Assembly: GCA_028456385.1 (NCBI GenBank)
Contig: JALNQF010000028.1
Span: 186,001 to 250,000 of the forward strand
Source of the DNA: Ophiosphaerella korrae
Taxonomy: Eukaryota > Ascomycota > Dothideomycetes > Pleosporales > Phaeosphaeriaceae
Reading direction: 5' to 3'
Length of the DNA: 64,000 bases
Shown here one piece after another: positions 22,063 through 32,711 of this stretch. The notes beneath the pieces were generated by a model. It was given only the letters and a program-made list of their open reading frames with translations, did not search any database and had not been told where the DNA came from. The stretch's first letter is position 1; every line of letters starts with the position of its first letter. Position numbers and translations under genes: made by a program.

Positions 22063-23529
22063 ATGACTGTTTCGAATACCCCATTGAAAGCCAAGACTGT
22101 CGCTGTAGTAGGAGCTGGGCCCTCCGGGCTAATAGCTGCCAAGTACCTCCTAGCCGAACGAGCCTTCGAAAAAATTGTGCTGTTTGAGCAGCGAGATAGC
22201 ACAGGAGGAATCTGGAACTACACAGCCAATCAGACACACGAACCCCTCTTCACCATTCCACAAACCAACCCACGGGGAGAGAACCAAGATCCAATATGGA
22301 CTAAAAATAGTGGCGGCCAAGACAAGCTGTCATTCATGTCGCCGGTGTACGAAGAATTAGAGACTAATATTCCTAAAGGATTCATGGGTTTCCAGCACCT
22401 GGACTGGCCGGAAGACAGCCAACTATTTCCCGCACATGAAACAGTCCTCCGTTACATCAAAGACTACGGAAATGATGTTCAACACCTAGTGCATTACGAG
22501 ACACAAGTCGTCAACGTAGAACCAATTAGCAATACATCAAATACCAACTGGCTCGTTCGAACTCGAGACTTGCGGACGGAGGAAACACAGGAAGAAACTT
22601 TTGGCGCAGTGATAATAGCAAATGGCCATTTCATCGTACCATATGTTCCTGATATCCCCGGCTTGCAGGAATGGACTGCTCAACATCCTGGAACACTTGT
22701 CACCCACTCGAAATACTACCGCAAACCTTCAGACTACCACCAGTTGAAAGTAATCGTCGTCGGCAACTCCGCATCTGGCTCAGACATTAGCAACCAAGTC
22801 GCCGCTTGCTGCGCCCTACCATTGATATGGCCCTCAAGATCAGAGTCCATGTTCGCTCCATCCCGTGGCTCCGCCGACCCGCGTCGTCGCCAAGTCCCAG
22901 CCATCAAACGCTTCACGCCATCGAACCGTGGCGTAGAGTTTGAAAACGGCACCATAGAATCGAATATTGATGCCGTCATCTTTGCAACAGGCTACTTCTA
23001 CTCACTCCCATTTCTGGAGACGGTAAAACCACGACTCATCACAGACGGCAGCCATGTCAACCACACGTACAAGCACTTATTCTTCGCACCACGCCCAACA
23101 CTTTCCTTCCTAGCCCTTAATCAGCGCGTCATCCCGTTTCCGTTTGCGGAAGCGCAGGCAGCGGTTCTTGCGCGTGTTTATGCCGGCCGGCTTGCTCTCC
23201 CGGCTGATGAGGACATGTACAGGTGGGAGGAAAGCGTGATTGCCGAGATGGGGAACGGTCGGAACTTTCACCTTCTGCCATTTCCTAGAGATGGGCAGTA
23301 CATCAATGAGATGAGTCAATGGGCATTGAGCGCGCCGCGCAAAGAAGGACTGGAAAATGACGGCATGGGGAAAATTCCACCTATATGGGGCGATTGGGAA
23401 TTTTGGTGCCGTGAGAATTTTCCGGCGATTAGACGGGCATTTGAGGCGTTGGGAAAGAAGAGACATCAGGTTCGGAGTCTGGAGGAAGTGGGCTTTGACT
23501 TCAAGGGCCGCCACGATATAGAGGAATAG
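22063..23529 (+). CDS. Flavin-containing monooxygenase (FMO family)
   Basis: Single exon of 488 residues from ATG 22063. The FAD-binding Rossmann motif 'GAGPSG' is at residues 17-22. The second dinucleotide motif 'VVGNSASGSD' (NADPH) lies mid-protein. The FMO-identifying region is present in modified form as 'HPGTLVTHSKYYR', and 'ATGYFYSLPF' matches the family's conserved ATGY. It resembles fungal Fmo1-like thiol-specific monooxygenases, which oxygenate soft nucleophiles such as thiols or amines with NADPH and O2. The substrate here is not evident. It converges on the MFS pseudogene with only about 60 bp between them. Confidence 0.9.
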   Translation: MTVSNTPLKAKTVAVVGAGPSGLIAAKYLLAERAFEKIVLFEQRDSTGGIWNYTANQTHEPLFTIPQTNPRGENQDPIWTKNSGGQDKLSFMSPVYEELETNIPKGFMGFQHLDWPEDSQLFPAHETVLRYIKDYGNDVQHLVHYETQVVNVEPISNTSNTNWLVRTRDLRTEETQEETFGAVIIANGHFIVPYVPDIPGLQEWTAQHPGTLVTHSKYYRKPSDYHQLKVIVVGNSASGSDISNQVAACCALPLIWPSRSESMFAPSRGSADPRRRQVPAIKRFTPSNRGVEFENGTIESNIDAVIFATGYFYSLPFLETVKPRLITDGSHVNHTYKHLFFAPRPTLSFLALNQRVIPFPFAEAQAAVLARVYAGRLALPADEDMYRWEESVIAEMGNGRNFHLLPFPRDGQYINEMSQWALSAPRKEGLENDGMGKIPPIWGDWEFWCRENFPAIRRAFEALGKKRHQVRSLEEVGFDFKGRHDIEE

Positions 23530-23592
23530 GGACAATGTAGACATGATTGATGTGTATATTCTGACGGCAAACATCTCGAATTAACTTATCGA

Positions 23593-25010
23593 TCAAACAC
23601 GTCCAACCGTCAAAGGAGATCCCAGCTTCAACCATCTTGTCGCGACCAAGGCGATTAAACCTGCGCCCATAACAGCCGCTGCGCAGAACCACACGCCATC
23701 GAAGTTCTGCACTGCATCTCTGCCATCGCCCTTGATCTGCCCGGTAAGAGGGTTACCTAGCAGCCCACCAAACGAAGCAACAAGGTACGCAAGACCAAGT
23801 CGAACGCCCATGTCCACGCTACTTGGTGATAGATCTGTTATCGTAGGTCCAGGGATGATAATGACGCCGCCAGAGAGGAAGCCGTACACAATACTAATGG
23901 CGATGAGCGAATTGAGTGTTTGTGCCATTGGAAGGAGGCATAGTGTGACGATGCAGGCAATGCTGAGCGGGATAAGGGTGTTGACAACCCCCATATCTAT
24001 CCGCGACATAATTGGGCACAAAGCGACCGAAAATATTAGCCGCGTTCATGACGCTGAGTAAATTGAACGCCATGTCCTTGGGAACGCCCAGCTAGAGCGC
24101 ATATTCCTGGATGAAGAAGAAGGGAACAAAAGAGGATGCCACAAACAGCGTAAACGCCGCGACAAACACCGTATACGGCAGATCTCTGAAATGGTGAAAC
24201 CCAAACTTGGAGCCCTTGGATCCATGCTGCAATTGGAGGCGCATGGTCGCAAATGCAACGACGTTGGTAGCCAAGATGATCAGTGCAAGAATACGGGCTG
24301 CGCTGGCAAATCCGACGCTGACGAACAGCGAGCGCATCGAGAGAGTATACGCGATGCCAGCTATGCTTGCACCTGTCGAGGCAAGTCCCGTTGCCAGCAT
24401 GCGCTTTTTCTCAAAAAAACATGGCAAGAATGGCGACCAGCAGTAACGCGAGTAGGCCGCTGCCGATGCCCATGCATACTCCCTGAGACAAGAAAATAGC
24501 CCAGTAGCCCTTGAAAAAAGATGTTGATACCAGCCCCAGTACTTCCAACGCCGTACCGATGGTAATGGTGCTTTTGAGGTGCCCGCGGTCTAAGAGCATG
24601 CCACCGGGCAAACATCCAATGGTCGTGAAGAATAGCTGAATCGAGCCGATCCATGCTATGGATGCTGCGTCTTGATCTGGCAGCAATGTCTCAACATAGT
24701 AGGTTTGAAATACGCCAAATGTGTTTGGCAGACCCCTTAATTCTACCAGTCAGCACCACCCCAATGGAGAGATAGATTCAGCACCTCTGTATTGGACTAA
24801 AAAAAAAAAAAAAAAAAAGAAAACGTACCAACTATTCGCAAACAAGATAAACCCACCCAGAACTTGCACCCAAGCAACCACGCCCCGATCAATAGGGTAA
24901 TCCGGGTGCTCTTGTTCACAATGCGTGACTTCGTGCGCGCGAACCCGATCCTGCGCATACCCTTCCTCTGTCCGGCTCCTGAGCAAAGGCTGGCGCTCCG
25001 TAGGCATCAT
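23593..25010 (-). pseudogene. MFS transporter pseudogene (monocarboxylate-transporter type)
   Basis: Minus strand; starts 'MMPTERQPLLRS' at 25010. Exon 1 (24829-25010) splices over a 93-nt intron with a T20 tract to 24735 and onward ('FANS' to 'WGLPNTFGVFQTYYVE'). Similarity to the fungal MCH/MCT-like major facilitator family continues to 23593, but the frame breaks three times. A T7 run at 24413-24419 shifts the frame between 'AILAMFF' and 'EKKRMLATG'. An in-frame TAG sits at 24092-24094 after 'IQEYAL'. A G5 run at 23988-23992 shifts the frame again after 'VPNYVADRY'. No GT-AG intron can bypass these without removing conserved segments. Two of the lesions are in homopolymers and could be sequencing error; the stop codon could not. 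Confidence 0.85.
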
Positions 25011-26266
25011 TGTAATGCAGTCCTAGAATGTATATAAAAGCAATGAGTGAAGTAGAAAATGAAGCAGAAATGCCTGTGGACATTTTTTGAGTTTTGACAA
25101 TCGAGGGGGTTGAACGAGCATCCGTCATTGGTGCTCGCGGTTCGTCAGAGGCTGAGGGCACGTGGGTGCGCGCCTTGGAACGGATCTGCTTTTCGTTCGT
25201 CATTGTGCTTCAGGTGGTCAGGGATTAAACGATCGTTCTTGGCGAGGAAAAGACGGTGAAGATCGTGTGGGTTTGAGGGGGGGGGAGGTTCAATTTGCTT
25301 CTCCGCTTCCTAGGGGCGGTTAGCAAATCGGGAATGCGTTCAGCAGTACGTCATTCCGAGGGGCAGAATCAAGAGTCAATCAATGTTTATGGGATGGAAG
25401 GTTTGAAGTGGGGAGGGGTGGATAACTTAGGTCTTGGAGAGAAGTATAGAGAAAGCTAGAGAAAAAAAAATTAGGGTTTGAAATACGTTGGATGAGGTTG
25501 TCGTTGATATCTACTTCGAGTTGTGGTGGAGGGACCTCAGAAAGATCGTACACTAGCATAGTCAAGCTGCCTCGTTGTCCATGCTGCAATAATGATAGAT
25601 TTGGTTTGTGCGTAACTTTGAGGATGATTGGCGAAGTCAAAATTTCAGAGAAACGCAGCTTTCTCGAGTGAAGAAACGGTTTGGTAATAATACCATGTCA
25701 AGAAGCGCTGTATTCAGCCTAGTGTTTCTTCAGCTATAACTTCATGTTTACGGTTACTCTTAAAAATGTCCATAACATATTTATTATCTGAATTGTAAAA
25801 GAATATTACTACGACTACTTAGGTACTCTTTCTCGAAGTACCTGCCTGGGTACTTAGATCGTAGCTATATATTTAGCGACCGCGATAAATCTTCAACATT
25901 TAAATCTTGAGCTACGCACATACTGGTATGCGGAATCTGATCAGCCGAGGTGACGACCTGGAAGAATTGTACAACGCCCATATTGCGATTTAATCATGAC
26001 TACCCATTCCGTGTTGAGATGGGTGTAGCCGACCAGAAACTACGCCTATCGTGATTAGACCCACGCCGACTTTGGACCCAAGCGGGCTCCACTAACCCAG
26101 TCCCTAGCTGTTTCTGGCTTAGCGCAAAAGTATCTCTATATTCGAAGATACTGCTGGTATTGGCACAAACTAGGGTATAGAGGAGAAATTGACTCTGAGA
26201 GACACCGCTATAAGGAGCTTGACGTTCGTGCATACTCACCATCCTCGGAGGCAACGACCCGCAACG
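25011..26266. other. Intergenic, no firm gene
   Basis: A minus-strand frame at 25380-25640 (86 codons) has a run 'LVYDLSEVPPPQLEVDIN' that looks protein-like, but it has no recognisable domain and no clear splice partners. AT-rich sequence lies at about 25680-25900. The upstream region of the esterase gene is at the right end. Confidence 0.4.
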
Positions 26267-27178
26267 ATGCTTTTCTTCTTCACTCTTTCTCTTGCTGCCA
26301 CTGCTATAGCGCAACAGCTCACTGCAAATCTCACCCGAATTAACGACTTCGGCCCTAATCCCCAAAATGTTTCAATGTATATATATGTTCCTGCGAAATT
26401 ACAACCCAACCCACCAATCTTAGTAAGCCCTCACTGGTGCCAGGGAACTGCTCAACAAGTCTTTGCATACCGAGGGTGGGCTGAGGCAGGTGATAAGTAC
26501 GGCTTCATCACTATCTACCCTGACTCACCTAATGATGGCAAATGCTGGGACGTCAGCAGTAAAGAGTCTCTCACTCACAATGGCGGTGGCGATGCTCTAG
26601 GCATTGCGTCCATGGTTCGGTGGACACTGCAAAAGTACAACGGTGACAAAAGCCGCGTATTCGTTACTGGAACCAGCTCCGGTGCGATGATGACCAACGT
26701 GCTACTAGGGAGCTACCCGGATCTTTTTGCGGCGGGCTCTGCTTGGGCAGGTGTACCTTTCGGATGTTTCGCAGGCAACGGATATGCGGTGTGGAATGGC
26801 GACTGCGCCACTGGAAAGATCATCAAAACGGGAGCCGAATGGGCAGCCATGGTTAAGAATGCGTATCCCGGCTATGATGGATTCCGACCAAAGCTTCAGA
26901 CTCTTCATGGATCGGTAGACCCTGTTCTTTATCCACAGAACCTCAAGGAACAGATTAAACAATGGACCAGTGTGTTTGGCGTTAGTGAGACTCCAACTTC
27001 GACGGCGAAGGACACGCCATTAGCTGGGTGGACGCGATACCGTTACGGAGACAAGTTTGAGGCATATGAGGCCGGGGGCGTGAACCATGATATTCCGAAC
27101 CAGGACAACTTAGTGATTGATTATTTTGATCTCAGATGTCAAAAGAACAGCACCACTAGATGCTACTCGAGGTCTTGA
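26267..27178 (+). CDS. Secreted CE1 acetylxylan / feruloyl esterase
   Basis: Single exon of 303 residues from ATG 26267, with a signal peptide of about 15 residues ending near 'ATAIA'. The alpha/beta-hydrolase nucleophile is Ser137 in 'VTGTSSGAMM' (G-x-S-x-G). 'LHGSVDPVLYPQN' should carry the acid, and 'GGVNHDIPNQDN' the histidine near the C-terminus. 'PHWCQGTAQQVF' matches the oxyanion-side region of fungal CE1 acetylxylan esterases of the PHB-depolymerase-like type. The enzyme would remove acetyl (or feruloyl) groups from arabinoxylan outside the cell. No CBM1 is present. It fits functionally with the GH51 enzyme about 3 kb downstream. Confidence 0.92.
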   Translation: MLFFFTLSLAATAIAQQLTANLTRINDFGPNPQNVSMYIYVPAKLQPNPPILVSPHWCQGTAQQVFAYRGWAEAGDKYGFITIYPDSPNDGKCWDVSSKESLTHNGGGDALGIASMVRWTLQKYNGDKSRVFVTGTSSGAMMTNVLLGSYPDLFAAGSAWAGVPFGCFAGNGYAVWNGDCATGKIIKTGAEWAAMVKNAYPGYDGFRPKLQTLHGSVDPVLYPQNLKEQIKQWTSVFGVSETPTSTAKDTPLAGWTRYRYGDKFEAYEAGGVNHDIPNQDNLVIDYFDLRCQKNSTTRCYSRS

Positions 27179-27464
27179 GTTACAAGGATGGCGTCGACAT
27201 AACAACGCACGATTCTGTTGAAGGTCTAGTAACTTTCAAACAGCTTTCAGTGGTTTGCGTGTGAGTGGCTATGATCATCCGTCATGACCGACCACTCCGC
27301 CCAAATAAGAATCATCCCATATCTGGCCCAACTGCTCTTCTTTTGTATCGTTTTCCCAGCTTTTAGTGTGCATGACCTTTTCCCATTTGCGCATCTCTGC
27401 ACGACTAAGTAAACAATTGTCTAGGGCCTTTGTTAGTCCAGGGATATCGAGATTTTCTCCGATG

Positions 27465-27631
27465 CCAGCTTATTAGCCAGTGTATGTAAGGTTTATTTGT
27501 AATAAGCCAAATAAGCTCGGCATAAATAGGATTTAACGGAAGGTTTACAAGAATAGGATAGGGAGTTTGCAGAAATTAACTGTTATTTATAGTACCAGCT
27601 TATTAGCCAGTGTGTGTAAGGGTTATTTGTA
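27465..27631. repeat. 37-bp direct repeat pair
   Basis: Near-identical 37-bp copies at 27465-27501 and 27595-27631, both starting CCAGCTTATTAGCCAGTGT and differing at two positions, 130 bp apart. Each is followed by a CATAAATAGG motif. They may mark a small degenerate transposon or LTR remnant. Confidence 0.75.
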
Positions 27632-27679
27632 GCATAAATAGGGGTGGAGAGTTGGGGATTAAAAGGGCTAGAGGGTTGT

Positions 27680-28050
27680 AGATTGAAAGGGGTATCGAGC
27701 TGGCTATCGAGCTAGCTATCCATCAGCCATTGAGCTGCCTATCAAGCTAGCCATCGAGCTGCTATCAAGCTGGCCATCGAGCTGCCTATCAAGCTGGCCA
27801 TCGAGCTGCCTATGCATTAGCCATCGAGCTAGCTATCGAGCTGCCTATGCATCAGCCATCGAGCTGCTATCAAGCTGGCCATCGATCCGCTATTGAGCTA
27901 GCCATCGATCTGCCCATCCATTAGCCATCGAGCTACCTATCTATCCGCCATCAACTTAGCCATCTATCGCCTCAGGGCTAGCTATCGATCGCCTATAGGA
28001 TTGTCCATCAATCGTCCATAGGACTACCTATCAGGCAGGCTACCTACACA
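27680..28050. repeat. Degenerate 11-12 bp minisatellite
   Basis: About 30 tandem units of 11-12 bp alternating around GCCATCGAGCT and CTATCAAGCTG. Many units are joined as AGCTAGCT or TCGAGCT, so neighbours are partly self-complementary. Units decay towards the right end. Parts read in frame as repeated Ala-Ile-Glu-Leu / Pro-Ile-Lys-Leu, but the 11-nt units break the frame. No gene surrounds it. Confidence 0.9.
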
Positions 28051-28347
28051 TAAATGCCTTACCTCTATAATGTACTATTTCTTACCTTTGTTTGACTACT
28101 TTTCTACGTTGAAAAAGAAGAGATAAGAGGAAGAAAGAAGGAGAGGAAGAAGAAGAGAGGAAGAGAGGAAGAAAAGGGGAGAGCGGGTAATACTTAATCC
28201 GGGCGACTATGCAGAGGAAAAGTGGCGCGTGCGGACAAAAAAGAGGTGGGCACGGACAGAAAACAACAACTTTGCAGGGCTCTAGCAACAGCTACAGATA
28301 TTGTATAGACTTGAAATTTGAGGACAAGGTAGCAGCAGGTATAGCGA

Positions 28348-28936
28348 TTAATTTGCAGGTAATTTCAAGTGGTGCAGCGGGATATTAGGGGATTCGCTTA
28401 TGTCTGTTAGTATATAGATTAAGACTATCTCCTGTTGTCGGTCGCCCCATTCTTCGCCGTAATCGGCCTTGATGGCTGCTGTTGTATCTTCATCGGCCTC
28501 CCACTGTTCTTCTGGGATACAGCAAAACCAAGGGTTCTCAGAACCCAGAGTTAGCATAGCACCTGCAGAGCTCCACGAACCCATCTGGAAGGGTCGCGTG
28601 GCAAGCCAAAAGATGCCTTTGCTGCGATGAAGACCACCGAAAAGAGGGCTTGATTTTTTGTTTGCTAGCACTGCTGCATTGCCGGTAGCAGTGGTATTTT
28701 CGCCGTCCATGTCGTCCGAGTCCGAACTTTCCGGATGTATAAGAAGTATCTGAGCCAGACATTACAGCATCGCCGTCCTCGCAAACATCTTCTTCGTCAG
28801 ATTCACCTTGCAGTAGTATGAATTTACCCTCAATGAGTTGGTAAAGCTTGAGAGGGTCAAATGGACGACGAATCCTGTAAACAAAGCTTCCGATACCGTA
28901 CCTAGGTGTCCAATATTAGTCGAGCTTTTGGCCATA

Positions 28937-28971
<35 letters not shown>

Positions 28972-30164
28972 ATTTACTCGAGGGTCTCCGGCTTTGGAGC
29001 AACACGTTTCCTTCCTTGCACATCTATGACGGTCATCTCATGTAAGCTCTTTAGCCACCCTGGACTGGTAATAGCTTCTGCGAAGCTAAATAATCTTGTA
29101 TTTAGCACCTCACAAACATCAACCTTGGAGTATTTTTTCTGGGTAATTTTTGCAGTCGGGTTGAGTGCTTTAATCTAGGCTTGGACACGTCCCAACGTTT
29201 TGGCGTTCACGCAATCCACCTTGTTTACGAAGATCAAGTTCGCAAATTCAATCTGATCAGCAAACAGGTCCGATATACTGTGTTAGTCTTCATCAGACAC
29301 GTCTTTCTTTCCCAAAGCGATCTTGTAAAAAATCTGTCGTATTGAATTCGGAAAAGAAGCGGAAGGCATCGACAACGGCTACCATGGTATCAATGGTGCA
29401 AAGGGATTTGAGGCCGCCAAGTCTTGCACTACGGCCATGAGCATCAGTCTAGAGTACTAGAAGGGGAATCACTTACACTTTCATAAAGGTCTCCTTCTCT
29501 TCGGTCTCCATACCCACGGCATCCACCATGACCTTGCTCAACTCAGCCGTAAAGGTCCCAGCAACTTGATGCGGCTCACCGATTCCCGAGCTTTCGACGA
29601 CAACGTGATCGAAATTATCCTCACTCCAGACAAGGCGCGCAAGTTCAGTAAGGAGGTCGCTTCGCAGTGTGCAGCAAATGCACCCGTTCTGCATCTGAAT
29701 CACCTTTTCTTTGACACGTATCTCTCCGTCACTATCCTTCTTCCCTAGAGCATTGATAGACCGAGTAACGAGGTTGGCATCGATGTTTACTGCGGCCATG
29801 TCGTTCACAATGGCGGCAATGCGGAGTCCATGATCAGGCGATTGGAGAAGGTGTCGGAGCAACGTTGTTTTACCACTTCCCTGTATGCTGTCAGTCCTTT
29901 GATGTTTGTGGAGCTTTCATTCAAAATAGCTACTAGAAATCCTGAAAGTATAGTCACTGGGAGTAGTTTTCGAGTATCTTGAGGTTGTGCATTGTTCTCT
30001 CTAATGCCAATGCCCATATTATCCATCTTTGCGTGTTTGTCTAAGCTCTGGGCTGATATTTCAAGATCTTGTTCTTGGATGTTTTCTACTGTGCGGTTGT
30101 CCAATTGAGCACCTCGATGGACGGCTCGCGTCATCGCGAAACTGATGCATCCTACTAGCAACAT
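28348..30164 (-). pseudogene. CobW / ZNG1-type zinc-chaperone GTPase pseudogene
   Basis: Minus strand. Exon 1 (29934-30164) ends in 'LPVTILSGFL', which splices to '[12 protein letters not shown]' at 29880 to complete the CobW P-loop. The metallochaperone motif 'GCICC' and '[10 protein letters not shown]' follow in 29477-29880, then 'TIDTMVAVVDAFRFF' from 29428. After 'LQDRFGKE' the frame shifts near 29310. In-frame stops TAA (29283-29285) and TAG (29175-29177) interrupt the next block ('DLFADQIEFANLIFVNKVD'). An intron at 28902-28977 with T30 joins 'KPETLE' to 'YGIGSFVYRIRRPF', and another frameshift lies near 28720. The C-terminal block runs to 28348. Intact relatives are GTPases that move zinc to target proteins. 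The start codon is uncertain. Confidence 0.88.
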
Positions 30165-30508
30165 CCTCAATCCAACAGGGTATTTACGATTTCCAGTATT
30201 CAATTTAATTTACGACAGATTACATTCGTGCAACTTTCGACGAGTGGTAAACTACACGTACGCTGGAAGAGAAGACATCGACCTATTTTTTTGATCGAAT
30301 ATCACTAAGACGTGGTGCGTAGATATTGATTCATTCAAAAGCACCGAAAGATACGGTCTAGTTGTATGTATTAATTGTAATATCTAATTGGCTTGTTGAT
30401 AATTTAGATCTTTTCGCTCGAAACATCCTTTATTTTGGTTGGTGTTTTCATTGCACAATATTTTTTAATATACATACATCATCCAGGCTTCTAGGGGCAA
30501 GAGCGTAC
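30165..30508. other. Intergenic, AT-rich, no gene seen
   Basis: Lies between the start of the CobW pseudogene and the end of the GH51 gene. No feature recognised. Confidence 0.5.
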
Positions 30509-32711
30509 TTATTTCCCATAACCCCCAGGACCTGAAGGCGGTGCTGGTGGACCTGGTGGACCCTGTGCTCCAAGATCTGTATCCAATACTGCGACACTCA
30601 GTTGCGGTAAACTGAACTTGAAAGCTCCACTGATCCCCGCCTCAAGAATGGTGTTCGTTGTGTTCACAATGTTCACACCCGTGTGAGGATCGTTGTACAT
30701 GTATGGGTCCGCCACTTTGTTAGTCAATACCGTAAGCCTGGCTTTGGTGCCCGACTTCACACCTTGGAAGTGCACCGAGACTGGAACAGGAGCACCATTG
30801 GTAGTGTTGTATGCCGCACCCTTCCAAACCAGTGCACCGTTTCTCTTCTCGTCTTTTCCGGCACCCCAGTAAACAGGACCGTATGAACTGTTAGATGAGG
30901 TAGGCAGAGTATGAGAAATTGGGTGGTGAGCGAAGAGCGACCAACAATACCAAGTGACTGCCTTGGTTGTCATCTTCGGGTCTGCGGCAAATTGAATGAG
31001 CGTGATCGCCCACTGGAATCGATTCTCATTCTTGAGGACTGGGGCATAAAACGTTCCTGGGATACGGTCGGAGTTTCGCTCGTATCCAATAAGCGATACG
31101 GCTTCACCGACTGCGCCAATCCACCACGGGTATTTGTACAATGGACCGTTCCAGCGAGGCTCTTCCCCTCCATTCACGTGTGTAGCAGCAACCTCGCCAA
31201 CAATGTGACCGATGTCATTATCAAAGCGGTTGAATTCTTTGACGAGCTCGTCCGGCTGGCGGTAGGGATGGTAATCACCAAGGACATCCTTAGGATAGCC
31301 TAGTGGCTTGCCCTTGGATCCTGGATCACTCGTGGCCGCAGACGCGATGATTTGGATCTTAGGGTACTTCGCTTTGATGGCGTCATAGAACATCTTGAAA
31401 CGATATTCGCGATAAGATTCCCAGCCATTAGGGAAACCAGCGAGCCAGTCTTCGTTGCCAATCTCGACGTAATTAAGTTCAAATGGTTTCGGATGGCCAA
31501 GCTCAGCGCGACGCTTGCCCCAAGGGGAATCCACTGGTCCGGTGACAAACTCGAGTTGGTTGAGGGCATCTTCGATAAAAGGTTGGAGGCCTTCTTTTGA
31601 TGCGACATCCCCGTTTAGGGCAAGTCCGGCGTATACCGCAATGACTAGGAATTCGTTAATTGAATAGTCCCTTGTTATACTCAATTGTGGGGTTGCTTAC
31701 CTATTTGCAAATCCATGTCTTCAGCCCACTCCAGATATTCCATCATACCCAGACCATGGGTCTGCTGGTAGCTCCAAACACCCTCAAAACCAGGGCGGTC
31801 TTTTAGTGGACCAAGGGTATCTTTCCAATCCCACCAGGAGGCATTTGTATTTCCTTCCAGCATGTTGCCACCTGGGAATCGGAGAAAATGCTATACATTG
31901 ATGATTAGCATACCTGGCAATGTCTACGAGCAAATATTGGCATACAGGATTCATGTCAGCGAGAGCCTCAGCAATGTCAATGCGAAGACCATTTTTCCTG
32001 TTTTTGTATGTTGGTGGAAACAAACTGATGAGATTGAAGTCCAATGCGCCCCCAGCCGCACTCTTTGGATCGAAGGTGATCGAGAAAGTATTGTTCGAGT
32101 TGGGTGCGTTTTTCTTTGGAATGAGGTCAAATTTGTGTTCCACCCATTCATCCGCAACGGCCCTTGACGGTACTTTGACTTCTCCAAAAACATCGGAGGT
32201 CAAGTTGGACTCTAGGGAGGCGGTGAAGTGACCCTTGTAAGCACCCTTTACCCAGAATGAGCCGGTATACTTCTGCTGCCTGACATCCATACCCCAATAG
32301 CCCTCATTTTTGAATCCAATTTTACCAGTGCTGTTACCTCCCGCAACCCGCATAGATGCAGGCAATGCCTTAGAGAGTGGCTTGTCTAGCTTTTGAATGC
32401 TCAGGTTTGCATTGTTGATTGGAAAGTAATGCGCTGTTGAAACAGGGTACTTCTTGCTGAATTGGAAAGCGCGATTCTGTATTAACTCCGCGTATATGCC
32501 ACCATCACCGGAATTATTGATGTCCTGTTAATTAATTAGCACAAGCAAACAAAAAGAGTGTGTTTAGACAGACTTCGTGGAGAAAGCCATAGCCAAAAGG
32601 GTGCCCGAACTTTCCAGTGACATTGCCACCAGAAGATTGGACTACAACATCAACAGAAAGCGCTGAAGTAATGCACGAAGCGACAGCGAGGACTAGACCT
32701 AGGCGAGTCAT
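30509..32711 (-). CDS. GH51 alpha-L-arabinofuranosidase (secreted)
   Basis: Four exons on the minus strand: 32574-32711, 31946-32524, 31701-31890 and 30509-31644, giving 680 residues. A signal peptide opens the protein ('MTRLGLVLAVASCITSALS'). Family landmarks in order are 'GYGFLHE' joined to 'DINNSGDGG', 'HFLRFPGGNMLEG', and 'ELNYVEIGNEDW' with Glu367 as the likely acid/base. The 'HIVGEVAATH' region probably holds the nucleophile Glu. The first donor is GTCTGT, a less common form. The enzyme removes arabinose side chains from arabinoxylan or arabinan outside the cell. The last 20 residues are a Pro/Gly-rich tail ('GAQGPPGPPAPPSGPGG'). The frame is intact throughout. Confidence 0.94.

Noticed and set aside
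24400..24430. MFS frame break considered as a short intron
   Set aside because: No GT-AG pair removes the shift without deleting conserved residues; one extra T in the T7 run explains it fully.
27680..28050. Repeat array considered as a CRISPR
   Set aside because: The genome is fungal, the units are contiguous 11-12 bp copies without unique spacers, and no cas genes exist.
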